A stretch of DNA of 64,000 nucleotides from Timema cristinae (taxonomy: Eukaryota; Arthropoda; Insecta; Phasmatodea; Timematidae), in contig JBCFYV010000876.1 in assembly GCA_039000515.1 (NCBI GenBank), positions 30,531 to 94,530 of the forward strand, written 5' to 3'. Positions 1 to 11,489 of this stretch are shown in pieces. Made by a program: the position numbers and the translations under genes. The notes beneath the pieces were generated by a model. It worked only from the letters and a program-made list of their open reading frames with translations, was not told the DNA's origin and did not search any database. Within the stretch, counting starts at the first letter, position 1. Each line of letters starts with the position of its first letter.

Positions 1-655
1 AATCTATCAATTACTACCACTCTTAAAAACTGTACATAAAACTAAGACAGAAGTATACACACGCATTTTTCAACATTACAAGATGGTGGAGTGGTTAACT
101 GGTTGCAAAAAGAGGAATAAATTGTTCTGCTGGCCTTGGTTTTTATTTTCTTCAGAAGGAAGCGTATGGAGTAGAAATGGTTTTGATGATCTTTAGCACT
201 TAGTACAGCTAGGCAGAGACGTGACAAGGCTAAACACTATGTCCAATGCTTTTTTTCAATTGAAAATGTTTGGCCGACAAAGAGTGGACATCATACTTAA
301 TGATCAGCTCGACAAAAGTATCAATCAACATAATGAACTTATAATGTTTAAATATCAAGTTTGAACAAAAGCCATCAAACCATTTTGGTTGTGGCACTAG
401 GTACTGACAGACATACATAATTTACCGATAAATTGTATGGGTTCAGCAAATTAAATTTCAATATTTAATTTATCATAATCTAAAGGTCATTTTTTAAGGA
501 TTGTGATATTTTCTCTTCGCGTGAAAAAGTGAAAGTATGTATGGAAGAAAGCAACATATACAATTAAGGAGGTATGTATGAAAGGTGAAGTTTGGGGGAA
601 TAATGACTATAACTACGTAAATTAGCCATATCTCAATCATATTCAAATAAGATGA
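1..655. other. AT-rich non-coding sequence
   Basis: No recognisable gene, domain or repeat. Open frames on the - strand (about 60 codons) show no family motif and no coding pattern. Probably intergenic, or an intron of the LRR gene to the right if that gene has further upstream exons outside the window. Confidence 0.5.
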
Positions 656-659
656 AAAA

Positions 660-970
660 TGACACCTTGGCCCGGGTTTGATTCCCGTGCCCGGAAGTCA
701 TCCTTCAATTTATTTTATCAAAAATAAATATGTTCAAAAAATATTAGAATGTTTTGTAAGAAAAAATATAATAATATTGTTATCTTAAAACTTACACATG
801 AACAAATATAATATTATTATTACTTGCAGCCTAGTGTATTGAGAGTTTTTTCCCTAAATGGTTTCCTACTCTCCCCTCACATGCATGTGCGGGTACATTT
901 CCTCTACATTCTACCTCTATTATTTTTACAACAATAACGCTATTAGTAGACAAATTATACGTAGAAGCAA
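660..970 (+). repeat. SINE fragments (tRNA-like head piece and body piece)
   Basis: A short piece at about 665-700 has a polymerase III B-box-like core (gggtttgattccc). After about 120 bases of AT-rich sequence, 826-965 matches the body of the SINE family seen intact at 23.9 kb: a 'atggtttcctactctcc' segment, then 'cacttcctctacattc'-like sequence. The two pieces may belong to one copy interrupted by AT-rich sequence or to two copies. No clear target duplication was seen. Confidence 0.5.
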
Positions 971-2198
971 ATACTGTATGTAGTGAAACATAGGGAAATA
1001 AAAAAATTAAAACACATCTCACCTCTTTGGTGTTTCATAGAGAATAGTTTCTGCTGGTAATTGTTTTACTAACCAGGTGACAGGTTTTTTTTAAGATCTG
1101 ACATATTTTAATGTAACTAACTAACACTATTATATTAGCAACAGGCCAATTCTGTTACCACTGATTCCCTTCTAACACAAACCTTCCAACCTTGTAATAA
1201 CTAACAATGTATGCTCTTTCCTCTGGTTAGTTCCTCAAGTAAGATCTTACACGTGATAACAAAAATGTTCACATTCTTTTCTTGGACCCAACTCACTTGG
1301 CTCATCCCTAGACATGTCCTTTTGTTTCCAATACCATATTGAATGTAGGGGAATGAAGGCATTCAAAATGTTCACTGCTAGTTTTACAATCAGAAGATTT
1401 TACAAGGAGCATCCTAAAGGTGAATATTACCAATATTAATTAACTAGTATTTGGTTGATGACAGACAATTAATAATAAAACTTTTATATATCTTGAATCA
1501 ACTTTTAGTGATTTCTCCACGAGTTACCATTGGTTTCGATCCCCCCCAGCCTCATTCACCCATACACTAGTCCATCTCCCACCCCTTTAACTCCACCTAT
1601 ACACAGCTACAAAAATTATATATAAGTTACTCTTTTACTCTTGAGGATGTCCCTAAATGCTCATTAAATACTTAAGCATATCAGAGTAGGGTGTGCCTGA
1701 GTATATAAAAACAATTATCTTACACTTAAATGATCATTAAAGATGATTAATAATTGACCTAAACTTGGAACTATAGTTTAGGTGTTACTTAATTATGATT
1801 TACGAGTATTAATAATAAAGTTTTAGAACAAAATAAATCATTGTGTCATTTGTGAATGTTTTTAGCAGCAGTTCAAATGTATAAAAGCCATTATTACATT
1901 AGGAACTAAATTTATTGATTGGCCTGATTTCTTCCAAACCTAAACACATCATTTCCTTGAATTTTACACAACATACTAAACAAGTCAAACCAAATAAAAT
2001 AACTATAATACTTACAGTGAATAGCCAATACCGTTTTATTATTAATTTTATTATTAATAAAAAAATTAAATTAGAAAATGAAACTTTGAGCAAATAAAAG
2101 TTAAAAACCAATCTTCCAAGTTGTGATCAAAAGTTGGCAAGTTGTGAAATAAGTTTATGCTCTAATAAAAACTAACATAACTAATAATGTCCCTACAG
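971..2198. other. AT-rich sequence before LRR exon, no gene seen
   Basis: No coding region recognised. The last bases before 2199 (tccctacag) form a plausible splice acceptor, so at least the right part is likely an intron whose upstream exon lies outside the window. Confidence 0.45.
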
Positions 2199-2369
2199 GT
2201 TCTTGGTAACCTGACTATTCTCAACATCGACGGTCATGAGTTTGATTCCCTCCCAACCGATGCATTTGGTGCAGGTCTTGTTCCAAATCACCTGGAGAAA
2301 CTTCATCTCACCAATGGACGCCTTTCGGTTCTCCCAACAGAGGCACTAGCACCACTTCGTAAACTCAAG
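2199..2369 (+). CDS. LRR protein gene, exon A (leucine-rich repeats)
   Basis: A clean 57-codon exon in phase 0, bounded by a tccctacag acceptor and an aag/gttggt donor. The translation has two 24-residue leucine-rich repeats, with motifs such as LTILNIDGHEF and LEKLHLTNGRLSVLP, ending APLRKLK. The next exon at 3136 begins VLDLHGN, which continues the repeat exactly. LRR ectodomains of this kind occur in arthropod cell-surface and extracellular-matrix proteins such as chaoptin, artichoke and acid-labile-subunit-like proteins, where they mediate adhesion or ligand binding. The exon starts inside the repeat region, so the signal peptide and N-terminus must lie upstream, probably outside the window. 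I cannot assign an orthologue from these pieces. Confidence 0.85.
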
Positions 2370-3135
2370 GTTGGTTAGTTATATTATTTATATTTTTGCT
2401 GGTAATTAGTTTGAGATGCTAGTAACAAACCATTGTTCTTGCATGTTGTCCTCAAAGATGGATTTCATTTTGAATCACTTAGATATCGTTTACACATTGT
2501 GAATTTCAATGTTTGTTTTTTTGCCTTTCAAAAATCGCTCTAAGATGAGTATTAGTATATTTACTGGAGGCTCTCCCTTATAATTATCTTGCCTTTAACA
2601 AGTATAACTTCGAATAAAACAAACGTGTAGTTAGATACAACTAAAACTATTGCAAATAAACCATAATATGTTGTTTGATGGCCACATGCATCTTCCAAAC
2701 CGGCTTTGTTACTAAATATGTTTGAGGTACACATATTAAACATTGTAACAGTCATACCATGACTGATTACACTATGGCACCATCTTCTTACAAGCTATAC
2801 CATAGTGTAACTTAGTAAGGTGAAGCTCCACCGTGGTTCGGATTCCACGTTAAACTGTAGGTCCTTCATTTCATCTCACAATCACCCTACCATTACACAT
2901 TAGCGTAGGTGCGTATAACCCGAATGGGTAGTAAGACGTGGTGCTAATAATAATAATAATGATAATAATAGTAAGGTGAACTTGCCACCTTTCAGGATGA
3001 ATCGAAGGTACACAAGAATCAATTAATCCAGCTGATTGCTGTACAATGTGTTAGATCTGCATGAAACGATCGAACCAACTAGTTATCGTCTAGGATGTTG
3101 AACATGTTAGACAACTCAACTTAATGTTGTTGAAG
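2370..3135 (+). other. LRR gene intron A (contains a SINE)
   Basis: Intron between phase-0 exons. It begins gttggt and ends ttgttgaag. It carries a SINE at about 2815-2975 and otherwise AT-rich sequence with no coding signal. Confidence 0.65.
2815..2975 (+). repeat. SINE, subfamily B, with triplet-repeat tail
   Basis: Starts near the B-box-like 'gtggttcggattccacgtt' and ends with the family tail 'cccgaatgggtagtaagacg' followed by (taa)n. The same body (catttcatctcacaatcacc, then cattagcgta) recurs at 29.22-29.35 kb (- strand) and 29.73-29.87 kb (+ strand), so this is a dispersed element sitting in the LRR gene intron. Confidence 0.8.
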
Positions 3136-3321
3136 GTGTTAGATCTTCATGGAAACCACCTAAAGGAGCTGAAAAAGAACCAGTTCCGAGGCCTGAGAGA
3201 TGCTGAGGTCCTTGATCTGTCATTCAAACAACATCACCAAGCTTGACTCGTCCCATCTTGCTGACCTCAATAAGATGTCCTGGTGCAACTTGTCAAACAA
3301 CGCCATCTTGGAACTTACCAG
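3136..3321 (+). CDS. LRR protein gene, exon B, with a frameshift
   Basis: The exon opens VLDLHGNHLKELKKNQFRGL, a canonical LRR that joins in frame to exon A. At about 3226-3230 an extra a in 'ttcaaacaac' shifts the frame; past it the repeat continues (NNITKLDSSHLADLNKM, then LSNNAI) to a donor at ag/gtagct. The phase at the donor (2) fits the next exon at 4792, giving T-S-I-L-L-P. The frameshift could be a real lesion or a sequence error; the correct splice phases on both sides favour an error in an intact gene. The cell-surface LRR role is inferred from exon A. Confidence 0.75.
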
Positions 3322-4791
3322 GTAGCTATGATCACAGCTAGAGCTGTACTTGGATTTGAGTTGTTTGGGAAAACAGACACTTAATGAGCTCACTTCAACT
3401 CAAATAACTTATTACCACAAGATTTTGTTAGTTGCATAGGAAATACAGTGGCTCCTCTTCTATTATTTTTGCACATTTTGTCTTTTTTCCCTTATAATCC
3501 TTTTTAACCTTTTTGCTTAGGTGCCCTTCTTATTTTTTTAAATAATTATATTTCATTTTTACCCTTTCTAAACTATTTGCACCTTTTTACATGAAATACC
3601 CAGCTGTGCCCGAGAGAGTTATTCTATGGTAAACACGTTAAAAGGGGCAAAAAAGGTAAAAATGAAATCTAATCTGGTTATTTTTTAACAGCAGGAATCC
3701 AGCTAAAAAGGACTAAAACAATAAATAAAGTAGTAAAGGAAAAGGGGGAAAAATGGTAAAAAGAGCAAAAAGGTAAATAAAAAGAATTAAAAAGTATACA
3801 TTTTAAAAGGTTTAAAACCACATATAAAACTAGTGTTCTATAATAGTTGTATCTATTTCGAGCACCCCTACCCCACCAGCTTCCCAAAGTCTCAATTAAA
3901 ATATGAAATTTTCAGTTCTTAATATTTATTTTAACTGGGATTTTTATCTGCCTGCCGAATTTGTTTTCTACCACACTGTAAGTAGGTGGTGGCTTACTAT
4001 TAGTTTTTGATCCTTAATCAATTCTCTCCAATTCACACCTATAAATTATCAAATTTTAAGATTTAGGGGGTTATCGGAGTTGTTTGCCTGTAGTCTATAC
4101 CAAATTTTAGTTTTCTACCTCATCTAAAAAGGTTGTATTTAAATTATAGGCACTCCATTTCCAGGAGTCCCATTTTTGAAATTTCTAAAGTTTAAATTCT
4201 TATGGCTATATGGGGTAGTCCCACTACCTTCCTGCCAAGAAAAATTCAAATTTCCAGGCCCAGGTGTTGGGGAAGTATGGTGATAAGTGAGGAGATAGCA
4301 GGGGAAGAAAGACTGAGATGGTATGGAAAAAATAGAGGATGCCAAAGAGAATGATGGAAATGAAGTGTGTGGGAAAAAGACCACAAGGGAGGCCAAGAAA
4401 GATAAGGGAGGAGCAGATAACAGAAGTGTTCAAGGAGAGGGAAGAATGGAAGAAATTAAAGGAAGAAGAATGGTTGGAACGATAGAGGAAGATAGAGGCA
4501 TTTTACTAAAATGACCTCACTACAGGCTGGATACAGTTGATGATGTTTTTATAAAATGGGAAACAAAATCTCCAAGTTGTATAAGTATGCTAAAATATCA
4601 CAGTTATTGTATTTTGGACAGGTATATGCTTTAGAAACCCAAATGAATCTTAGTAAGCCATTAATTCTCTATAAATATCTATAAAACTCTATTTAAAAAT
4701 AGTTTCTTGATTTTAATTTATCTTATTTTTAGTAATTTTGTATGTTAATGTCATTAAAATAAAACAAATATTTTGCTAAGTGTGTGACTAG
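3322..4791 (+). other. LRR gene intron B (LINE fragment and purine/pyrimidine-rich hairpin)
   Basis: The intron runs from gtagct to gtgtgactag. It contains a LINE 3' fragment at 4.28-4.52 kb. At 3.45-3.85 kb it has pyrimidine-rich sequence followed by its purine-rich near-complement: tttcatttttacc at ~3551 pairs with ggtaaaaatgaaa at ~3655, and acctttttgc with gcaaaaaggt. This may be an old inverted-repeat element. Confidence 0.55.
4275..4525 (+). mobile_element. LINE 3' fragment, C-terminal end of the reverse-transcriptase ORF
   Basis: With frame changes, the + strand reads RLRWYG, then KRPQGRPRK, EEQITEVFKEREEWKKLK and EEEWLE. This is the familiar C-terminal tail of insect non-LTR reverse-transcriptase ORFs (LRWYGH ... 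GRRPRGRPRKRW ...). It is a dead fragment about 240 bp long. Its 3' part is homologous to the end of the fragment at 6.6-7.08 kb, so both come from one family. Confidence 0.7.
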
Positions 4792-5050
4792 TATTCTACT
4801 TCCCAGAGGTACATTTGCCCGCAATACAGTACTAAGAGTCCTTAACATGAGTTTCAACAAGTTGCGTCGACTGGACTCAAACTCGTTTCGTGGGATGAGA
4901 TTCATCCGTCGTCTATATTTTAATGACAACCAGATCGCTGATGTTGTCGAGGGACATTTGGCTCTGTCACCCGAGTTGGAACAGTGACCTGGCTAGAAAC
5001 AAGATCACCAGATAGACTACCAGATGTTCTACCAGCTCAACTTTGTAGAG
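4792..5050 (+). CDS. LRR protein gene, exon C, with frameshifts
   Basis: From a gactag acceptor the frame reads ILLPRGTFARN, VLRVLNMSFNKLRRLDSNSF, then RRLYFNDNQIADV: two to three LRRs with well-kept consensus leucines and asparagines. Near 4980 the frame must change to keep DLARNKIT, and again near 5012 to keep IDYQMFYQLNFVE, before a strong gtgagt donor at 5051. The preserved repeat spacing and splice sites with small indels look like either a recently dead gene or base-calling errors. Function beyond an LRR ectodomain cannot be given. Confidence 0.75.
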
Positions 5051-6590
5051 GTGAGTCAGCTGGTGTTAATAACCAGATAGTTTTATCAATTCTACTTTGT
5101 AGAATGGGAAAGGACTGGAACCATTTGTTAAACTTAATAACTCTTCTCTCAGATGTTTTGATGAATGAACCTTGCTGTAGCTTTGCTCCCAGGTGTAATA
5201 CCTTGTCAAACTGTACCATGTGATACTCCCAACACTCCATGGTGAATTTAGGTATGTTCCCAGCTGATCAACAATATTAATGTGCAGGTGAATAAGTATA
5301 TTGAAAAACATTTGTAGATATCTAAAAAAAAAATATAAAAATTATACTGAAATTGGCCATTTATGCTTTGCAAAATATAATAATGTATATCTAAAGCCAC
5401 GCCTCTCCCCCTCCCCCCTGAATCTACACTGTCGATCAACAAGTATCGAGCAACAAGCAGATTAGCTTCCTTTGTTCCCACTGAATCGACAGAGAAAAAT
5501 TCATTCGAAAGAAAAATGTTTGACGAGGATGACATACTTAATGTTTGACTTCATTCACTATAATTGCATTTAAAAAATCAAATTGCAGCGTAAAAGAAGA
5601 TTTTGGGTAGTGATTTGATAGTAGAGTTAAAACATGAAGATGTCAATGTTTTTAAGCTTGAATACAGATGTAATGCAGCTTCCGAAATTTCTTTCGGATG
5701 TCCGAAAGTGAGTTCAAAAATTGATTGCTAATAATTGGACCAAAGTTACATAAAGTAAAAGTTTGCTCTAGTTAGTAATTCCAAAAATCAAATAATTGTA
5801 TATTATTGTAAACTATTTCCAAGTATTTAATTTTTTCATAATTTATTTGAACTGATTTCCCAGTAAAATTGTTAAGTTATGTTAAAAATTTTACTCAAAA
5901 TGGCTAACTATAAACAATCAAAACGTTGTCAAGATTATTTTTAATGCAAGAGATGTTTACTTAAATAAATATATAGGCTACACAAATTTTATAAATTATT
6001 TAAAGTTCTAAGTGAAACAAGCGTGGTCATCAATAACATCATGGAAATTGCTGACTAAATATTTTGGAAAAAAAAGTAATAGGGTCAAGCTACTTGGAAA
6101 CAAAATAGTGCCAAGAAAAATTGTTGCATTCTCCAGGTTTTCATTTGCAAGATTTTTTAATTATAATTTATTTTAGCATTGTGTCTTATTACTCATTAGG
6201 GTCCTACACTTTTTTTGTACTATTATAAAGTGAAAACAGTTTGGGGCATAATATCTTAGGCCTATATAGGATGATATTTACTATATTATTATATTTTTTC
6301 AACAATAATAGTAATATTTTCTTTTTTATGTTTGTTTTTAAAGATTTCAAATTTATTTACATAAGATAATTCTAATGCAATTGATATTTTGCTCTTTTCT
6401 TTTCATTTGATTTGTTTTTATGTTAATTATTTTTAGAGCCAGACAAAGCCAACATTCCTATTGGTCACAACTTCCCATTTCCTCAAACATAAAAAGAACA
6501 TCTTTCAGGGGCAGGTAACAGGCTTGAAAAGACTGTTCTAGTAAATGGTTAAATGGTTTCCTCCCATTTACACTCACACTTGCCCTTTAC
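5051..6590 (+). other. LRR gene intron C, left part, no gene seen
   Basis: The intron begins gtgagt. The first 60 bases partly echo the end of exon C (actttgtagaatgg against actttgtagag), possibly a small duplication. The rest is AT-rich with no recognisable coding or repeat content. Confidence 0.5.
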
Positions 6591-6599
6591 AGACATTTT

Positions 6600-7085
6600 A
6601 ACATGCATGTGAAGTGTGAAGTGATGGTAAATACAAGGAAGAGGGTAAATACTAGTGAGGTTGGATGGAGTAGAGCTGAAAAAAGTACAGAACATAAAAT
6701 ATCTTGAAAGCGTGATTGCGGAGAAAGGGGGAAGTAGAGAGGATCTGTTGAGAATAGGACAGCAGGGAGAGTTGTGGTATAGGTGTGTAAAGACATGTTA
6801 TGGAGAAGAGAAGTCTTGTAAAGGGAGTACTTTGTACCCAAGTTAACATATGCATCAGAAACATGTAAGAGATACTAGGAAAGTGGAGGCCATGGGGATG
6901 AAGTTTGTGAGGAGCATGTTAGCTGTCACAAGGAGAAACAAGATAAGGAATGAAGTTATTCGGGAAACAGAGGCTGTACATGAAATAAAGAGATGAGAGG
7001 ACCAGATAACAGAAAGTTTTAAGTGAGAGTAGAAGAATGGAAGAAATTAAAGGAGAAAGAGTGGTGGGAGGATAGATGATAACAT
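6600..7085 (+). mobile_element. LINE fragment, 3' half of the reverse-transcriptase ORF
   Basis: Conceptual translation with frameshifts gives LKKVQNIKYLESVIAEKGGS, RIGQ, PKLTYASETC, and RNKIRNEVIRETEAVHEIK. This is the region after the catalytic core in insect non-LTR reverse transcriptases (FKYLGS ... I ... G ... I ... LLYGSETW ... IR). The last ~80 bases repeat the segment at 4.42-4.50 kb. It is 5'-truncated and inactive, inserted in the LRR gene intron in the sense orientation. Confidence 0.75.
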
Positions 7086-7194
7086 AAAAAAGGGGGGAGT
7101 TTTTTTTTTCCTATTGGGCATTTTTTTTGCTACGTCAGGGGTTTTTATTGCAAAAGACATTTACATCTGTCAAATAGTTTTTATTTTACCATTT

Positions 7195-7990
7195 CTGATC
7201 AATCATTTAAAACTGTGAAGTTCCCAACTCTTAACTTTTGGGTTTTCCTTGATGTATAATTTTATAAAATCACAATGACTAATAATTAGATAATGTATGC
7301 TGCAAAAAATTAAAAAACTTAAAAGGGCAACAATCAAAAAACAATTTAAAAAACTCCAGAATACTTCATATTTAAAAAAACAAAACATTGTTGCTATACA
7401 GTTAAATTGGGCCCCTCATTCCCCAAACCCCCCCCCCCTACTTAACCGTGTATACTCTAAAATGGTGGTAAATTATGCTTGCCAAATGCATGATGATAAA
7501 TTTTCCCTTAGAAATGCATAAACATAATAAAATTTTGGTATTTAATTATTGCATTTTTTAAAGCAGGGTTTATTTATAGGGTTATTTCACTTATATTTTT
7601 TGCATTTATTTTTTTTTTTTTTTACTTTACTTTAAAACTAAAACTAGCCTAGTAAATAATCATATGTGATCTTGATTCTTGAATATTTTTTCCCAAAACA
7701 TTTGGGCCCACACTGTTTTGCTTTCGATAAGTATTCGCAGGCTTTTGGGGTTTTTAAACACCCTAGTTCATTGCCAATGTTTGTCGGGGGAAAGGGGGGG
7801 TTTTCCCAAACCCTTTAAACATTGGTAAAGGGGTCATTAGAACTTCTCTAGCTTTGCCTGCTGTTTTCAAGCAGAAGGCCTGGGCATCATAAGCTGGGTG
7901 GGTAGAAGACCTTTTTGGAGGAATAATTACTTAAAACACAATATTCTTGAATTTTTAAAACAAAATTTTAAAGTTTGAAATTAATAAATA
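7195..7990 (+). repeat. Dispersed repeat, copy 1 (~750 bp)
   Basis: Homologous along its length to 19.605-20.345 kb. Shared landmarks in the same order: acttttggg, tataaaatcacaa.gactaataa, gtgatcttga.tcttgaat, cattggtaaaggggtcattagaac against cattgggcaaggtcattagag, and attacttaaaacacaatattcttg against attacttaaacacagtattctt. No coding domain or terminal repeat recognised. Copy 1 is partly blurred into single-base runs (7.59-7.81 kb) where copy 2 is not. Confidence 0.75.
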
Positions 7991-8214
7991 TATAGAAAAT
8001 TTTAAACATGTATATTTATTCCAATTTAAACAATTATTTACACGTTTGCACAAACAACATTGAATTTAGAAACTAGTTCATATAACCCATGGGTATGCGG
8101 GTTGCGGGACTAGAATACCCGAGAATAGCCACTGTTTATTCAAAAAAATTCGGGGGTTTGTTTTTGTAAAAATATAATCAGTGACAAAAAAATTGTGCAA
8201 GGTTTTTTCCGTGA

Positions 8215-8480
8215 GTATTTTTTTTCCCCCCCCTGAATTTACTACACTTACTACCCGTTCGGGCTATAAACCCTTATGTACTAAAAAACGCTAATGGTTT
8301 TAGTGATGAGGAGTGCTATATTTAGGGGAAATTTGTACCTAAATTTTTATGTGGGGGAAAGTGGAGACCCTTTTTAAAAATATCCACCCTCACTACAGCT
8401 GACAAAAATTCAAAACCCTTTAAACTCCCCATCTTTGGCAGTCTGTCCATTGCGGGGAGTGATGCCTTGCAATGCTGCCC
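8215..8480 (-). repeat. SINE, subfamily A, partly blurred
   Basis: Read on the - strand: head 'actgccaaagatggggag', B-box region, body, then cattagcg and the tail 'gggtagtaag'. It aligns with the better copy at 23.93-24.18 kb. Part of the body has become runs of a single base, as in the block after 30.3 kb. Confidence 0.7.
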
Positions 8481-8606
8481 CATGAATAACTACTCCCTTT
8501 AAAATTACTTTTTTTTTAAAATTTTACTTTTTTTAACTATTTCCCAATTAGCACAAATTTTTTTGATTTTTGGCCCCAAAAAAATGTGTTTTTATTTCCC
8601 TTTTAG

Positions 8607-8850
8607 ACAAACTTGGAAACTTAAGTGCTCTTTCGAGTCCTGGACATTTCTCACAACGATTTGAAAAAGACTTTTCCCTTCCCCAAAATTTTTGGCCCCC
8701 CCCCCTAATCTGACTACACTATTTCATGTCCCACAACAAGTTGACTAAGCTGCCCGGGAAAGGAGTTACTGTTGCCAAGGCACACAATAAAACTGCCTTG
8801 CGATGTTCAGAGAAGAATAACCTTAACCAGTTCAGTTATCAGTGATGCCA
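8607..8850 (+). CDS. LRR protein gene, exon D, damaged
   Basis: After a ttttag acceptor the + strand contains RVLDISHNDLKK, then a stretch blurred into t/c/a/g runs (8.67-8.71 kb), then MSHNKLTKLPGKGVTVAK and a last repeat with NNLNQFSYQ before a stop at about 8845. The LxxLxLSxNxL pattern is unmistakable, but the frame is broken several times. The blurred segment suggests sequence error. It could be the last exon seen or be followed by a donor that I cannot place. No membrane segment was found. Confidence 0.65.
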
Positions 8851-9360
8851 ACTGGTGCGAAAAACGGAACCGTTATTCAGTATTCAGGTATGTCTAGTGC
8901 ATCCTCAGTTCAGCTGTGCTACAGTAAAATAACCAGGTTGACTTACATTAGACAACAAAATATTACATTTAGTTAATAACAACTTAACAAAGATCAAAAG
9001 GTTCTCTGGTATTTTTAGTTATTTTGTATTCTTCAATTGCTACCAATTTTTACCTTACCTAGGAAGAAAATCCCTACATTAAAATAGATTTCAATAGTTT
9101 TTAAAGTTTATACGTTTTAATTGGTAATTTAACAGTATTTTTTAAATGGATAGCATAGATATTATTATAATTCTATATTTGCAGGTAACTATTTTATATT
9201 GTATAAGTATTATTATATGAATATAAGATATAGCTATCTAAGTCATAATTATATTATTGTAATAATGGTTCTATATAAAATGCTTTTTGCTATTATATAT
9301 TAATTAATAGCTAACCAAATATTTTGTTTATGTTCCAAAAATATTATTAAAAAATGTAAT
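8851..9360. other. AT-rich sequence, no gene seen
   Basis: Strongly AT-rich with short local repeats of ta and att. No motif recognised on either strand. Confidence 0.5.
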
Positions 9361-9365
9361 AAATT

Positions 9366-9790
9366 TTACGAAAGTCCATTAAAAAACTTATTAAAATTAA
9401 CATTGAGTAATTCTGTCAAGAACCTTGCCTCACTAGTAAACTGCTCCTTGAGTAGTTCTGTGCCTGGGGAGTAGTCAAGGAACTGCTCAAATAGTAACAG
9501 CACCTGTGTATTTTTGTTGGTACCTTTAGTAGTCAAAGGAACTGCCCTCTTGTTTAGACAACCCACTCGAGTGTGATTGTTGGTACGGCCCCTGACGCCG
9601 GTGGTTCTCGGTGCAGATCATCTCTCAGAGGAGCTCTTGGGAGATGATTGAATGCTCGTGGACCAGAAGTTGTCCTAGCAGGAATAGTCAGCGGTTCATG
9701 TCCGAGAGGAGAAACATGAAGTGCGCTAACAGAAGGGTCAATAATAGGGAGATTCAGGTTTGCCATCAGTCCAGACATCAAGTTTAGGGA
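9366..9790 (-). other. More complex, less AT-rich segment with adjoining open frames
   Basis: Two overlapping - strand frames (9366-9566 and 9554-9781) stand out by base composition from their flanks. The + strand has near-repeats of 'aaggaactgc' and 'tagtcaa(a)gga' at 9.42-9.55 kb. The predicted peptides do not match a family that I recognise. It may be an exon, a fragment of an LTR element, or a decayed repeat. Confidence 0.3.
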
Positions 9791-10059
9791 TTACATGTGA
9801 CAAAGTAGTTGATATTACATGGGGATGAAATGTTACACCAAATATCATTCATATTCACTTTATTGGCAAAGTTTTTAATAAACTGCACGTCTAAGTCGCA
9901 ACCAATGTTTAAATACAGGAATGGCTCAACCCAATCAAAATTTCAAATGGATTGATAGGATTATTAAAGTTATAAATATTCTGTCAATAATGTTTCACAA
10001 AATTATTGCAAAATAAACTTTTTGATCAGCCTTATAGAAATTGGAATAGCAAGAAATTC

Positions 10060-10560
10060 CACACACAAGTGTGCCCGTGGACCCACTGTGGTATACGAAT
10101 TATATAAGTGCCCCCTCCTATGGTGCCATATTACACTCATTTTGAAACGTTATCTCCGAAAAAGTGATCTTTAAAACAGATTAAAATTTTTCTTCAAAAA
10201 CTTTGATGAAAAAAAGCCTAATTAAAAAGCTGACTAAAATTTTTACAATGCAGGTTTAGGTGCATTTGGTACCCCTTCCTTCCACTTATGTTGTAAAAAT
10301 TTCAGATCTGTGTGCGGTAGATTTGGCTGGAGCCATCGCACACAAACAAACACACAGACAAAACCTCATTTTATTTATCATAGATACACATTCTATGATA
10401 GGAATTAATCCGCTCCCATTGTTTTTCAATAGTGGTAAAACAAAAGAAAACAAGATAAGCCCTTATTTTTACGATATGCTTGGAATGGTGATACCTATAT
10501 ATGGTGGGTATAGTGTGTATTCGCCTTATTCTCTCTAGGCTATTTAGTGAGATTGAATTT
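10060..10560 (+). repeat. Probable dispersed repeat (LINE or SINE 3'-end-like)
   Basis: The segment ends in a stretch like cgcacacaaacaaacacac followed by AT-rich sequence with a partial palindrome (atagatacac / tctatgata). Such sequence is common in 3' ends of insect non-LTR elements. No coding domain was seen and there is no second copy in the window, so the call is tentative. Confidence 0.3.
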
Positions 10561-11485
10561 CACAATATTATTTAGAATATCAAGAATACAGAGGTCTGCG
10601 TCTGGGGGGGAAGGGGGGTAGCCGCAATTGCCCTGGGTTTCGCACTTTCTATGGAATCTTATTTCCCTCAAAAATTATGAAATTCAATTTACAGTGTATT
10701 CTTAATTTTCAAATCAAATAGTTTACTGTATTTAACACAACTAAAATAGTCGCTTAGTCAGGGATTCAATTCCATTATTCCTGGAAAACCGATAAGAATT
10801 TATAAGTAAACACTGAGTATGGATTTTGCGCAATTACTCACTACGGTTAATTCTAAAACTTAAAACAACTGTCATACAAAGGGGAGCCTCACATTTTCTT
10901 AAAACGACCTGTCAAGATCTATAATGAAAGCTCTATTCCAATGTAATATAATCCATTGGTTTGAGAAATGTTTTAGCTTGGTTATGGGATATAGTAAATT
11001 CCTTGTTTCTTTATGTGTAATGTTTATGCGCACACACACACAGCACACACGAACCATGAATGTATATATATATTTTCCTTTTAAAATAATATTCACTTTT
11101 AACTAACATTAAGGTTCTTATTGTACTGTAAAACTTTAACGTAATAAGTAATGAAAATATGTCCTTGGAATAAGAGGTGATTAACTTTCATGTAAATACT
11201 ACAAATAATGTCCAATGAAATAAAAGGGTCTCAATAAAACGATGGAATCAAATGTGTACTTTTATAGTTTAATTAGTTAATATTTGGTATGATTTGGTTA
11301 GAATAAAATCATTGAGTAAATCAAGTAAAAGAAATTAAATATTAGTCAGGCCTGTATAGGCTTATAAAAGAATGTATAGAATATAAACCAGCAACACTCG
11401 GTACTCATTTATAATTACTATATTTCAGATATTACAAAAGTGAGATGTAACTAAAATAATTGTTCCTAGTACTGATAGAATCTGC
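10560..11485. other. AT-rich sequence, no gene seen
   Basis: No recognisable coding or RNA feature. A short (ca)n run lies at about 11030-11048. Confidence 0.45.
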
Positions 11486-11489
11486 GAGA

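Noticed and set aside
665..700. tRNA gene candidate (cccgggtttgattcccg)
   Set aside because: Only the T-arm-like part exists; no A box upstream at the right distance.
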